A stretch of 64,000 bases of DNA from DATCJU01 sp036562635 (GCA_036562635.1 DATCJU010000011.1:1-64000), one strand, 5' to 3'. Positions 25,527 through 34,354 are shown, counted from the stretch's first letter. Translations and numbers: made by a program. The notes: generated by a model not told the origin, from the letters alone.

Positions 25527-27161
25527 CAGGCCCTGACCTCCGCCCTCGCTGGCCACCCCGTGAAGGCTGCTCCGGGCAACTGCTGCTTGAGCTGCAGGAC
25601 ACGTTCCCGCAGTGCGAGCTCGCCCTCGGGGGTGGCGTCACGGTCGTTGCGCGACCGGTGCCATCGGTGCATCAGCAGGTCGAGTTGGGCTGCACGCAGC
25701 CGACCGGTGACCCGCCACGCGTGGGGGGCCGCCGTTGCGCAGTGCCCGCAGCCGCTCCCGGAACCGTTCCCGGGCGTCCGACAGGAGTGGTACCTCGGGC
25801 GGTGTGATCACACCGTGCCCACTCCACGCCTCGACGGAGGTCTGCTGGGCGATCACCGTGGCCTGCTCCCGGAGCCCGTGGCGCAGCAGGAGGAGGTACA
25901 CGACCAGGAACGGCCCCTGGAGCAGCAGGATCGCCGCCGGGTACACCAGGAGCACGGTGACCACGGGGTCGTCGGACAGCGTGAACCACGCACTGCCCTT
26001 GTACAGCACGTAGTTGTTGACGAAGTGGCCACACGCCGCCGCCGCATATCCGGCAGCGACCACACGCTGCCCGCGGCGCGGGTCACCGAGCTGCCGGGCG
26101 ATTCCGAACGCAGCACCGACCAGGGCCGAGAAGCCCACGTGGCTGGTCATCAGCCCCACGGTCTGACGGATCCAGAACTGCATCCCGGCGTCCACGGCCA
26201 TGTACTCGACGGACTCGGTGAAGTTGAACCCCAGACCGACCGCAGCGCCGACCACGACACCGGAGGCAACATTGTCGAACCACCGCCGGGCGAGCAGGTA
26301 GATGACCGCGATCCCCGCCCCTTTGAACATTTCCTCGAATACCCCGGCAGACAGGTTGAGGCCAGCGTTAATCGCCTCCTGGCTTCTCAGCAGGCGTGGA
26401 ACGTAGCTGAGGTACATGGCGTTCAGCCCGGCAGCACCGAACGATATGAGTGCACCCCAGCCGAAAGCGGAAAGCAGCACGTAAAAAGGCATCCTGCGGT
26501 ATCGCTGGAACAGATGGACACCGACCAGGGCGAACGCAGTGGAGGGTATGCACAGCAGCAGGAGATCGAGGTTCGACCTCATGACCAGGACCGTCGGGCC
26601 CATCAGCGGCAACAGGAGCGCGACGGCCATGACCACCCAACCCGACCGCTGGTACGCCTGCTTGCGCGCCCCCTCCCGGACGAAGCGCCGCAGCAGAACG
26701 AACACCAGCCAGGCGCCGAGTGCAATGACCCAGCCGAAGAACGACAGGAAGAACAGGACTTCCCCTTCGATACGCCCCCGAGGATGCCCCAGCTCAGGTA
26801 CGAGCACAGTCTCCAGGAACCAGTACGTCCCCCACAGCAGACCAACCGTCGCGGACAACACAAAAGCAATTCCGAGCACCAGACGCCAAGGATGCTGCCC
26901 GCGAATCATCCCCCTCCGCAGCCGCAGGGCCTCGGCCAGCGCCCACCAGGCCAACACGGCAAGAGCGGCGAGCGAGATCAACAGCTCGACGAACGAAGAG
27001 AACGGGTCCTCGTCAGGCCTTCCACCCCAGGGCGGGAGAACAGGGAATGGGGGAAGCATCACCGGGCTGGGGAAGACGATCGCGACAACCAGTGCGAGGG
27101 CAGCAGCGGCCGCTGCGGCCACCGCAAAGCGCGTGAGCAACCGGAAGGACTGGTCGGTCAT
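25526..27161 (-). CDS. PrsW-family intramembrane metalloprotease, frameshifted near its 3' end
   Basis: From ATG 27161 (MTDQSFRLL, with AAGGGG upstream) the frame codes for a multi-helix membrane protein. PrsW-type motifs are FEEMFKG (metal-binding EExxK), GFNFTESVEYM and GHFVNNYVLY. As read, the frame ends at 25638 after RALRNGGPPRVAGH. Removing one base from the G6 run at 25723-25728 restores a natural end: HAWRVTGRLRAAQLDLLM, then an acidic coiled helix, stopping at 25526-25528 in TGATG overlap with the RHS start. PrsW-type proteases cleave anti-sigma factors and other membrane proteins. Pairing with an RHS gene suggests a role in its export or processing (inference). Confidence 0.8.
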
Positions 27162-27815
27162 CGTCCCCTTTAACCCCGCCCGAGAACCGGTGAGCGGGAC
27201 CAACCGCGTCCACGGCGTCACGGTCGGCTCCAGCTCCCCAGAGACAGTCGTCTTCACCCGCGAAGGCCCCCAGGCTGCTGCCCCATCCGTGCCCCCGGGC
27301 AGCCCCTTCGCGGGCGAAGACGAGGGCCAGCGTGTCCGCCATCCGGCAGGTGACACAACAACTGTCGCGATCAATGGGACGGTGGGATGAGACAACACAG
27401 TCTGACCTGCGGAAACACCTCACCGCTGGGACAAGGGGCTACACCCTCCCCCGAAAGGGGACGCGGCGGGACGACCCGTTCGAGGGCCGTGACGACCCCA
27501 CCCGAGCCACCACGAGCCAAGGGGAACCGGCCGGGGCACCTCCTGGACGGACCCCGTCACATCGAGCTCGTGTCACCACGACGACCGGCCGCGCAAGTTG
27601 GGCACAGGAACCATGGGAAGAGTTCCGCTCCGCGGCGCTGCGTCTTCGCAGTCATCCCGACCGCTTCCCGACGGTGCATCCGACGAGCCGGTCACGCCAC
27701 CTTCGGGCTTGATGGACAGAGACAACCAAAGAGCACGTCCGGAAATGCGGTACGGAGTTACGCAGAACAGGGAGTACTGTGCCGACCCGAGCGCAGGCAC
27801 GGCAGCAGGAGACCG
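27162..27815. other. 654-bp intergenic region with regulatory repeats
   Basis: No convincing gene. It holds the leader of the PrsW gene (minus strand) and the ribosome site for the NADAR gene (plus strand). Notable items: GGTGAGCGGGAC near 27190, an imperfect 18-bp inverted repeat (CGTCTTCACCCGCGAAGG near 27250 with CCTTCGCGGGCGAAGACG near 27303), and the element at 27375-27437, which recurs at 52380-52443. Confidence 0.6.
27375..27437 (-). promoter_or_regulatory. Shared upstream element, copy 1 (PrsW side)
   Basis: Plus-strand GGGACGGTGGGATGAG, then CTGACCTGCGGAAACACC and GGGACA. About 70% or more of ~63 bp matches 52380-52443. Both copies lie upstream of leftward genes (PrsW; small secreted protein). 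Both leaders also carry GTCCCGCTCACCGG nearer the start. A shared promoter or transcription-factor site is likely. Confidence 0.5.
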
Positions 27816-28268
27816 ATGACACGACACGTGATCCGCTTCTACCGGGTGGGCGACCCCTACGGGGAGTTCTCCAACTTCGCGCCGTACCCGATCGTGGTCG
27901 ACGGGGTGGAGTGGCCGACGAGTGAGCACTACTTCCAGGCCCAGAAGTTCGCTGGCACCCCGCATGCGGAACGCATCCGTCTCACTCCCAGCCCGATGGT
28001 CGCCGCCCGCCGGGCCCGCTCACGTGATCTGCCGCTGCGCCCCGACTGGGACCAGGTGCGGGTGGCGGTGATGCGCCGAGCCCTGCAGGCGAAGTTCACC
28101 CAGCACACACAGCTGCGGGAACTGCTGCTGTCCACCGGGGACGCCGAGTTGGTCGAACACACCGAGCGGGACGCGTTCTGGGGGGACGGCGGGGACGGCA
28201 CCGGTGAGAACATGCTCGGCAAACTGCTCATGGAGCTGCGTACCCAGCTGCGCCGTACCGCCTGCTGA
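27816..28268 (+). CDS. NADAR (YbiA-like) N-glycosidase family protein
   Basis: 150 residues from ATG 27816 (MTRHVIRFYRVGDPYGEFSNF), with GCAGGAGA just upstream. Family hallmarks are GEFSNFAPYPIVVDGVEW, PTSEHYFQAQKF and the C-terminal ENMLGKLLMELR; FWGDGGDGTG is the usual Gly/Asp loop. YbiA-type enzymes hydrolyse N-glycosidic bonds of riboflavin intermediates. Other NADAR proteins act on ADP-ribose derivatives or occur in conflict systems. It stands alone, with no ADP-ribosyltransferase seen beside it. Confidence 0.9.
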   Translation: MTRHVIRFYRVGDPYGEFSNFAPYPIVVDGVEWPTSEHYFQAQKFAGTPHAERIRLTPSPMVAARRARSRDLPLRPDWDQVRVAVMRRALQAKFTQHTQLRELLLSTGDAELVEHTERDAFWGDGGDGTGENMLGKLLMELRTQLRRTAC

Positions 28269-28781
28269 CGCCGGTCCCAGCCACACCGCTCCTCCTCGGC
28301 CCCTCGACCGACCACGCACAACCCGACCGGTTTCGCCGCCGCCCCGCTCACACCGCGCCACCCGGGCAACCGCTGCCCACGGTGCCGGCCGAGAATGCTC
28401 CAGGCGATGTCCGGCCACAGCCGACAAGGGGACCTCACCCCACCACACCCGGCACACGCAGGCAGCAACCGCAGAAGCCGGGGCGCCGCATCCACGAACC
28501 GTTCACGAGTGCAGCGAGGGCACTGGTCGGGCCTCCCCCAGAGTGTGGCCCGACCAGCTCTTCCCCCAGTCGCGTCAACACCGGGCGGTCCCCCAGAGCA
28601 CTCGGCCCGGATACCGACCGTGCCCAGGCCGATCGGTGGAGTAACGCGTGGGCGGCAGTCCATGCTCCCCCCGCCGTGCGGTGTCAACACGACATGGCGA
28701 CGTCAAAGTTTTGACCTCGGTGACCGTGGCCGCATATCGCAGGCCCGAACACGGGGACCAACACACCAGAAGGTGAACAAG
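28269..28781. other. 513-bp intergenic region
   Basis: No gene supported. It contains C-rich segments with two related stretches (CCTCCCCCAGAG and GGTCCCCCAGAG near 28540 and 28590) and, at its right end, the promoter of the XRE operon with a GTCAAA palindrome. Confidence 0.5.
28702..28715. promoter_or_regulatory. Palindrome over a likely -35 box upstream of the XRE regulator
   Basis: GTCAAA-GT-TTTGAC, 66 bp before GTG 28782. TTGACC (28711-28716) overlaps the right arm and could be the -35, with a weak CATATC -10 at 28733-28738. A repressor bound here would block RNA polymerase, so autorepression by the XRE protein is the simplest idea. Confidence 0.45.
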
Positions 28782-29522
28782 GTGAGACGAGACGTGACCG
28801 CACGCAACGCTTCCGACGAGACCAGAGAGCAGCCCGACGGAGTGCCCCACACGTTCGCGCACAAGCTGCGCTTCGCGATGGAACACCCACTCCCCCCACG
28901 GACCAAGCCCTACCAGCAGACAGAGGTCGCCGCGGCGGTCGGCGTCGCACGCACCACGGTCGGCATGTGGCTACGCGGCACCCAGCCACGCATCGATCAG
29001 CTCCCGAAACTGGTGGAGTTCTTCCACCGCCCCCTGGAGTGGTGGCTCGAGGACACCTCCGACACCGCCACCGCAGCCGACACCGAACCGGACCCGACAC
29101 CCCCGCTGCCGGTGGCCGACGCCGTGCGCACACTCATCGCCAAACGCGCCGCACTGGCCGGTGAGGACCTGACCACCGAACAGGCCGCACAACAGATCTG
29201 CACCCGCTACACCTACCCGGACAGCCCCACGGAACTGGCCACCAAGCTCGACAGCGGCGACCCCCCGGTGGGGGTACTGCAACTACTCGCCCGCTGGGCG
29301 GGAATCAAACACCCCGCCGACCAGGTCGCCTACTTCACCGACCCGACCACACACCACCGGATCAACAACCAGCTCGACCAACTGATCGCGGCGAGCCGGA
29401 TGCGCACGATCGCCGCCCGGCTGGACCCCAAACTCGCCACGCTCTCCACAGAAGGATTCCGGCAGATCCTGGCCGCGATCGACCAAGCCCCCACAGCGCA
29501 ACGGGAGCGCACCGATGAGTGA
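28782..29522 (+). CDS. XRE-like helix-turn-helix regulator
   Basis: 246 residues from GTG 28782, with AGAAGG 8 nt upstream; GTG 28773 is an alternative. The HTH lies at residues ~45-72 (YQQTEVAAAVGVARTTVGMWLRG). A Pro/Thr/Asp-rich linker (~83-105) and a helical C-terminal domain follow. Its end overlaps the ImmA/IrrE gene (GATGAGTGA). XRE-ImmA pairs are usually repressor plus protease, where the protease destroys the repressor on a signal. The third gene is a multi-TM protein, as in other actinomycete loci of this type. Confidence 0.82.
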   Translation: MRRDVTARNASDETREQPDGVPHTFAHKLRFAMEHPLPPRTKPYQQTEVAAAVGVARTTVGMWLRGTQPRIDQLPKLVEFFHRPLEWWLEDTSDTATAADTEPDPTPPLPVADAVRTLIAKRAALAGEDLTTEQAAQQICTRYTYPDSPTELATKLDSGDPPVGVLQLLARWAGIKHPADQVAYFTDPTTHHRINNQLDQLIAASRMRTIAARLDPKLATLSTEGFRQILAAIDQAPTAQRERTDE

Positions 29523-30030
29523 GGCACCCACGCTCCCCGCCGACCACCGGACGATCCAACACCGCTGCAAGGAACTGCTGACCGACCTGGGCCTGCTCGG
29601 CCGACCGTTCACCGTCGACGACGTCGCCCGCGCCCTGGAACACAGAACCGGCAGACCCATCCGCATCCTGCCGATGGACCACATCCCCGGCGGCGCCTAC
29701 GGGCTGTGGATCAGCACCGACACCGAAGACCTAGTCTTCTACGTCCGCGATGCCCAACCCCTGCAACGAGAAGTGATCATCCTGCACGAGCTGGTCCACA
29801 TCAGCCTCTGCCACCCCGGTGTCCACCTCTCCGCCGAGCAGCTCCGTACTGCCCTTCCGGACCTGGACGAGGACCTGATCAACGAGATCCTCGAGCGCAG
29901 CAGCTACGACCAGGAACACGAGTACATGGCCGAGGCAATGGCACGCACCCTGGCCCGGATGAGCCGCACCACCCAGAACGCAGCCGCCCCCGCCACCCCC
30001 GAGGCCCGCTTCACCCGATCCCTGCTGTGA
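29515..30030 (+). CDS. ImmA/IrrE-family metallopeptidase
   Basis: 171 residues. The zinc motif HELVH (His91, Glu92, His95) sits in REVIILHELVHISLCHPG, with a distal Glu in EHEYMAEAMARTLAR. The start lies inside the preceding gene (8-nt overlap) and the stop overlaps the next start (GTGA), so the three genes are translationally coupled. ImmA/IrrE peptidases typically cleave a neighbouring XRE repressor. Here that would be the 28782 protein. Confidence 0.88.
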   Translation: MSEAPTLPADHRTIQHRCKELLTDLGLLGRPFTVDDVARALEHRTGRPIRILPMDHIPGGAYGLWISTDTEDLVFYVRDAQPLQREVIILHELVHISLCHPGVHLSAEQLRTALPDLDEDLINEILERSSYDQEHEYMAEAMARTLARMSRTTQNAAAPATPEARFTRSLL

Positions 30031-31406
30031 CGGATCTCGTGCAGCTGTTCACCGTCGTCTACCTGTCCGTCGCCGCCCTGGAGGGAACAGCCGGCCTGTA
30101 CAAGCTGGGGCAGTTGCTCCGACTGATACGGCGACAGTGGCCGCGCCGACACGAGCTGACCGAACAGGACCGCGAAGCCCGCGCCACCACGGCATCGGTC
30201 GCCGCCACCATGCTCACCCCCCTCGGGGCGTTCGTGATCGCCTCCCCACCGGGATACGTCGCAGTGGACCGACTGTTCGGCGTGCCCAACATCGCCAGCG
30301 CCTTCGTCTACAGCTCCGTCGTGCTGTTCACGGTCGCCACCCAGGCGATGCCCCTGTTCCACCGCCACGGCTACACGGAAGCCTGGCCGCGGGTGCGACG
30401 GCGGCTACTGGTCACCGGCGGTGTCCTGCTCACCATGTGGGTGCTGTTCACCCTCGCCGCCACCCAGGGTGTGGTCGCCGAACAACACGTGGTGGACTTC
30501 GACGCCCACTACGCCCGTGAACCACTGGTCATGGGCTTCTACCTGCTGTTCTGGACGACATACACGGTCAACGAGATCAGTCTGACCTCGATGACCTGGC
30601 ACTGGGCCCAACAGGTCAGGCGGGGCCTGCTCCGACTCAGCCTGCGCCTGCTCAGCGGCGGCGCCGCGATCTCCCTGGGCTACAGCCTGTTCAAGATCGT
30701 CGCCCTGGGCGACCGGTGGCGAGGCGGCCGAGGCGATCTGGACGTGTTGTCCAACATGGTCGGCCCCATGCTGGCCAGCGTGGGCGCCATGACGATGGCG
30801 GCCGGCGTCCTCCTCCCGGTACTCGGAGCACCGCTGCTGCGCTGGACCCGCCAACTCGCCCACCTGCGGCTGCACTGGGCCCTGGAGCCACTGTGGCGGG
30901 AACTCACCACCGCCTTTCCGGAGATCGTGCTGGTCCTGCACCACCCTCCCGGCCCAGTCCGCAGCCGACTCCGACGCCACCTGGGACACACCTCCTGGTA
31001 CCGGCACCTGGACCACTGGTGGCAGAACCGGATCTCCCTGAGGGGTGTCGAGGACCGTCTCTACCAGCGGGTGGTGGAAATCCAGGACGGGCTGTTGGCA
31101 CTGCGGCCCTACATGGACCCAACCGTGGCCGACACAGCCCGCCGGCACGGCCGAGCCGCAGGCCTGACCGGAACGGACCTGGACACAGCGGTGGTCGCCA
31201 GCTGCCTGACCGATGGCCTGGCCGCCCACGGCAGCGGCCTCCCGCCCACAGGCAACGGCCCAGAACTACCCTGCCCGGCGGAGAACAGTGGGGTACTGTC
31301 CGTGGCCCACTGGCTGGCACAGGTGGCACGAGCACGCACCCGCTCCCCGCTGACGGTCACAGCGTCGACAGTGCCCCACGACTCGGCGGGGAAGAGCACG
31401 ACATGA
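30027..31406 (+). CDS. Multi-TM membrane protein, MAB_1171c-family putative transporter
   Basis: 459 residues from GTG 30027. Seven or so hydrophobic segments fill residues ~1-290 (LVQLFTVVYLSVAALEG, MLTPLGAFVIASPPGYV, AFVYSSVVLFTVATQAM, LLVTGGVLLTMWVLFTLAA, MGFYLLFWTTYTVNEI, SMVGPMLASVG-type, AAGVLLPVLGAPLL). A soluble tail follows with HDDHs-like helices (YQRVVEIQDGLLALRPYM). I assign the family by its pairing with XRE and ImmA proteins and the overall build. No transport function is shown. Its stop overlaps the ATG of the P450 remnant. Confidence 0.75.
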   Translation: MTDLVQLFTVVYLSVAALEGTAGLYKLGQLLRLIRRQWPRRHELTEQDREARATTASVAATMLTPLGAFVIASPPGYVAVDRLFGVPNIASAFVYSSVVLFTVATQAMPLFHRHGYTEAWPRVRRRLLVTGGVLLTMWVLFTLAATQGVVAEQHVVDFDAHYAREPLVMGFYLLFWTTYTVNEISLTSMTWHWAQQVRRGLLRLSLRLLSGGAAISLGYSLFKIVALGDRWRGGRGDLDVLSNMVGPMLASVGAMTMAAGVLLPVLGAPLLRWTRQLAHLRLHWALEPLWRELTTAFPEIVLVLHHPPGPVRSRLRRHLGHTSWYRHLDHWWQNRISLRGVEDRLYQRVVEIQDGLLALRPYMDPTVADTARRHGRAAGLTGTDLDTAVVASCLTDGLAAHGSGLPPTGNGPELPCPAENSGVLSVAHWLAQVARARTRSPLTVTASTVPHDSAGKSTT

Positions 31407-31614
31407 CCGCAACCGCCCCACAGGTGTTCGGCCAGGAGTTCACCACCAAATCCTGACCCACCTGCGGACCCACCGGGCGGTCACCCGCCTGCTGGGGCGC
31501 TTCCCCCGGCTCGCCCTCGCCGTGCCCCACCGCGAGCTGCCCCGACGCACCTCCCGGCGCAGCCCCGGCCTGCAGGCTCTGCCGGTGACCGGACCGACGG
31601 CCTCCACCACGTGA
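31403..31614 (+). pseudogene. Cytochrome P450 remnant (N- and C-terminal ends joined)
   Basis: An ATG overlapping the upstream stop (ATGA) opens a 17-codon frame, MTATAPQVFGQEFTTKS, ending at 31456. In the neighbouring frame, 31450-31614 reads HRAVTRLLGRFPRLALAVP, then PRRTSRRSPGLQALPVTG, the typical last ~45 residues of an actinobacterial P450. The simplest reading is a P450 gene, last in the operon, that lost about 1 kb internally, with a frame change at the junction. The heme-binding Cys region is gone. Confidence 0.6.
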
Positions 31615-32228
31615 ACCGAGGCCCGCGCCGGACCGCACAACGCTGCCTTGATGGGGTCGTCGCGGTACACCCCGGTCAGCCGGGACGACCCCCTGTCGGC
31701 AACACGATGCCCCACTCCACCGCACGTGGATCGATCAAGCAGAGGAACTCCACCGAACGGACGCAGTACGTCTGTCATGCTTGATCACGGTGTCGGTCCG
31801 GCCAGGTCCCCCAGCTGGCCGGACCGACACCGGTGGACCCCACACCTCGCCGACGCAATGCCGGTCATGCCGATCAGGGATCCGGTTCTGACCGGCACCA
31901 CGTTCCGACAGGCCGTCCGCGACAGTCGACGAGCAGACGCGGAACACCCGACACCCGCTGGCCAATGTCGACGGCACCACCACCCACAGTGGCCACACCA
32001 CCGCCCGGGACGTCCTCACACACACCCGGAGAGCCGGCCGACCCGCACCGAGCAGGATCGTTGATCGAAACCATCCTGCGGTGCCCCGCTCGCCGCTATC
32101 CTCGCCGCTGCCGACACCAGGGATCACCCCCGTTCCCCCACATGCCCCCGAGGAGATGACCCCTGCACCTCGGCACCCGGCGCTCCAGGACACCTGACAC
32201 GACACCATCGGAACCAGGGAGACCGTCA
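31615..32228. other. 614-bp intergenic region with one strong hairpin
   Basis: No gene supported on either strand. It contains the hairpin at 31789-31831 and the promoter and ribosome site (GGGAGA near 32218) of the caspase gene. Confidence 0.5.
31789..31831. terminator. 17-bp perfect stem hairpin
   Basis: GGTGTCGGTCCGGCCAG (31789-31805) pairs with CTGGCCGGACCGACACC (31815-31831) around a 9-nt loop. There is no T-tract. It probably terminates the XRE/ImmA/membrane protein operon. Confidence 0.5.
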
Positions 32229-33500
32229 ATGGGACCGGAAGCCGCTCAGCCAGGCGGGCGGCGGATCGCCCTGCTGATCGCAGCTGCCGAGTACACCGAC
32301 CCGGACCTGCGACGGCTACGAGCCCCCGCCCAGGACGCGAAAGCCCTGGCGGAGGTGCTGCAGGACCCGGCCGCCGGAGCCTTCGACGAGACCCTGCTCC
32401 TGATTGACCGCCCCCGCCAGGAGGTCGAGGAGACCATCGAGGACGTCCTCAGTGAACGCGTCTCCTCGGACCTGGTCCTGCTCTACTTCTCCTGCCACGG
32501 CGTGAAGGATCCCTGGGGCCGGCTCTACTTCGCCGTCCCGGGAACGCGGTGCAACCGCCTGGCCTCGACCGCGGTGTCGTCGGTGTTCGTGAACGAACAG
32601 ATGGAACGCAGCCGCGCCGGAGCGAAGATCGCGCTGCTGGACTGCTGCTACAGCGGTGCCTTCGTCAAGGGAATGGCTCCGAAGAGCACCCTCGTCGGAG
32701 ACCTGGCCAGTCAGGTCTGCGGGCGAGGCTGTTTCGTCATCACCGCCACGAATGCCCTGGAGTACGCCTACGAGTCCGGTGAGCTGACCCTGGACCGAGG
32801 AGCCGGATCGGTGTTCACCAAGGCCGTCGTGGAGGGACTCCGCAGCGGCGCGGCCGACCGGGACGGGGACGGCTGGATCTCCGCCGAGGACCTGTTCGCC
32901 TACGTGACCAGCACCGTGGCCGGGAAGGGCCCGCAGACCCCGACCTCGTTCAGCAGCGGAGTACAGGGCAAGATCCTCCTCGCCCGTGCCGGACAACCGC
33001 AGGAACACACCGATGCGCAACGCCGGGAAGATCTCGCGGCGCTGACCAGGAGACTCCGGGATCTGGAGGTGCGGTACAGCGCGATCCGGGATGTCCTGCC
33101 CAGCAGCGACAACCGCACCAGGCGACTCGACGAGATCATCTGGGAGGCCACCGCAGCCGGCGCGAGCGCCGATCGACTCGGCGAACTGGACCGCAGGACC
33201 GCCGATTTCGCAGCCGCCGACGACGCCGCACGTGTCATCACCCTCGGCGCCCTGCGCCGCCGGGGCCGGGTGCGGGACACCGACGTGTCCTGCCTCGTCG
33301 ACGGGATCAGCACACCCCGCTCCGCCTTCGAGCAGTACCACGCCCTGGTGACCGCCCGGGCCCTGGCCCAGAGGATGAACGGCGAGCAGCGACGTGACCT
33401 GACCGACGCTGTCCGGAAGTGCATCGCCGCGGACAACATCCCGAAGTACGGCAACCGCTGGTTCGTCGCTCAGGAGATCCTCCACCTCACGATCGGATAG
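32229..33500 (+). CDS. Caspase-family peptidase
   Basis: 423 residues. The N-terminal ~250 residues form a caspase-like (C14) domain: RRIALLIAAAEYTD, LRAPAQDAKALAEVL, LLYFSCHGVKD with catalytic His90, and IALLDCCYSGAF with catalytic Cys140. A short LARAG linker leads to a helical C-terminal region (~270-423), probably an effector-associated adaptor domain. There is no signal peptide, so it acts in the cytosol. It lies 58 nt upstream of the EACC1-like gene. Such pairs occur in bacterial conflict and programmed-death systems. Confidence 0.88.
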   Translation: MGPEAAQPGGRRIALLIAAAEYTDPDLRRLRAPAQDAKALAEVLQDPAAGAFDETLLLIDRPRQEVEETIEDVLSERVSSDLVLLYFSCHGVKDPWGRLYFAVPGTRCNRLASTAVSSVFVNEQMERSRAGAKIALLDCCYSGAFVKGMAPKSTLVGDLASQVCGRGCFVITATNALEYAYESGELTLDRGAGSVFTKAVVEGLRSGAADRDGDGWISAEDLFAYVTSTVAGKGPQTPTSFSSGVQGKILLARAGQPQEHTDAQRREDLAALTRRLRDLEVRYSAIRDVLPSSDNRTRRLDEIIWEATAAGASADRLGELDRRTADFAAADDAARVITLGALRRRGRVRDTDVSCLVDGISTPRSAFEQYHALVTARALAQRMNGEQRRDLTDAVRKCIAADNIPKYGNRWFVAQEILHLTIG

Positions 33501-33558
33501 CGTCGAGACGGACGAACCACCCACCCAGTCACCACGGAGAAGGGGAACGCACACCGGG

Positions 33559-33981
33559 ATGAGCGGCACCGCGCACGACCTACTGATCACCCTGCACCTG
33601 ACCGGCGGCACGCCGGAGGAGCTCGACCAGCAGACTGCCGCACTGCGCGAGGAGCTCCTTCTCCTGCCCGACCTGTACCGGGTGGAGCACGTCACCACCG
33701 GCAGGACGTCCGAGGGTGCCAAGAGTGGTCTCGCCCAGCACATCGGCACCCTCGCGGTCAACGGCATCCTGTCCGCTGCGACCCTGAAAGCCGTCACCGA
33801 CATCGTCCTCGCCTGGATCAACCGGCAGACCACCAGGAGCGCCACCCTGGAGAAGGACGGGAACAAGCTCGTCGTGGAAGGGGTGTCGAAGGCCGACCTC
33901 GCCGCCCTGGTCCAGACGTGGATCACCGAGACCACGGGCGACGCCAGGACCTCGAAGCACGAGTCCCCGGATGGGAAGTAG
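33559..33981 (+). CDS. EACC1-like (effector-associated constant component) protein
   Basis: 140 residues. N-terminal strand-rich segment LLITLHLTGGTPEELDQQTAALREELL, then a Gly-rich turn with hydrophobic helix (IGTLAVNGILSAATLKAVTDIVLAWI) and a C-terminal strand-helix (VVEGVSKADLAALVQTWI). This matches the small constant partner that accompanies caspase, trypsin and other effectors in actinobacterial conflict loci. It follows the caspase gene in an apparent operon, and a strong terminator comes after it. I assign it from the pattern and the neighbour, not from a search. Confidence 0.7.
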   Translation: MSGTAHDLLITLHLTGGTPEELDQQTAALREELLLLPDLYRVEHVTTGRTSEGAKSGLAQHIGTLAVNGILSAATLKAVTDIVLAWINRQTTRSATLEKDGNKLVVEGVSKADLAALVQTWITETTGDARTSKHESPDGK

Positions 33982-33992
33982 TCCCTGACCGG

Positions 33993-34033
33993 CCGGTGCC
34001 GCGTGCGGATCGTCGATCCGCACGCGGCACCGG
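33993..34033 (+). terminator. Terminator hairpin of the caspase/EACC1 operon
   Basis: An 18-bp perfect stem, CCGGTGCCGCGTGCGGAT with ATCCGCACGCGGCACCGG, loop CGTCG, 12 nt after the EACC1-like stop. Confidence 0.7.
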
Positions 34034-34088
34034 AGCCGGCACGAGTACATCTGTCGTCAGCGGCCGCTCGTGCCTGACACTGACTGGG

Positions 34089-34120
34089 GTGACGACAGGG
34101 CACTCCTGCCCTGTCGTCAC
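34089..34120. terminator. Second hairpin, probably for the leftward MBL gene
   Basis: GTGACGACAGGGCA pairs perfectly with TGCCCTGTCGTCAC around CTCC. It lies downstream of the leftward MBL gene. Confidence 0.5.
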
Positions 34121-34230
34121 TGGGACGCACACTCCAGCACCATTAGTTACCCAGGGTAATCGGCAGGCCCTTTCGTCCTTGTTCTGGTTTGTTGTGGGAT
34201 TTGGCGGTTCTTGTGTTGTTGGAGTGTTTT

Positions 34231-34256
34231 TATTTCAGTCAACACTGAAATCATTG
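34231..34256. repeat. AT-rich palindromic element, copy A
   Basis: ATTTCAGTCAACACTGAAAT followed by CATTGAT. The same 20-mer and flank (CATCGAT) occur at 59491-59517. The sequence upstream is also related over ~60 bp (starting CGTCCT). Confidence 0.8.
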
Positions 34257-34354
34257 ATTTAGCAGCATCGAAGAATATTTTCTTTGGTGAACGCCGATCG
34301 ACTCCGTTGGTCACCGAGCCTCGGTCCGCGTCGACCGGAGAATCCGTACCCCGC

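Larger units (their letters stand above)
33982..34354. other. 373-bp intergenic region with hairpins and an AT-rich island
   Basis: Contains the two hairpins at 33993-34033 and 34089-34120, then an AT-rich stretch (34190-34290) around a palindrome that recurs at 59490. The island is strikingly AT-rich against the surroundings. No gene is supported. Confidence 0.6.

Noticed and set aside
24639..27173. An 844-residue plus-strand frame opposite the PrsW/RHS genes
   Set aside because: No domain; the opposite strand codes for PrsW and RHS motifs.
27375..27437. ydaO-type or other known riboswitch
   Set aside because: The element resembles its second copy but I could not match it to any riboswitch consensus; a transcription-factor or promoter site is more economical.
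31403..31456. The 17-residue peptide as a RiPP precursor or pheromone
   Set aside because: The sequence right after it is the C-terminus of a P450 in another frame, so a deleted P450 explains it better. Kept as a finding at lower interest.
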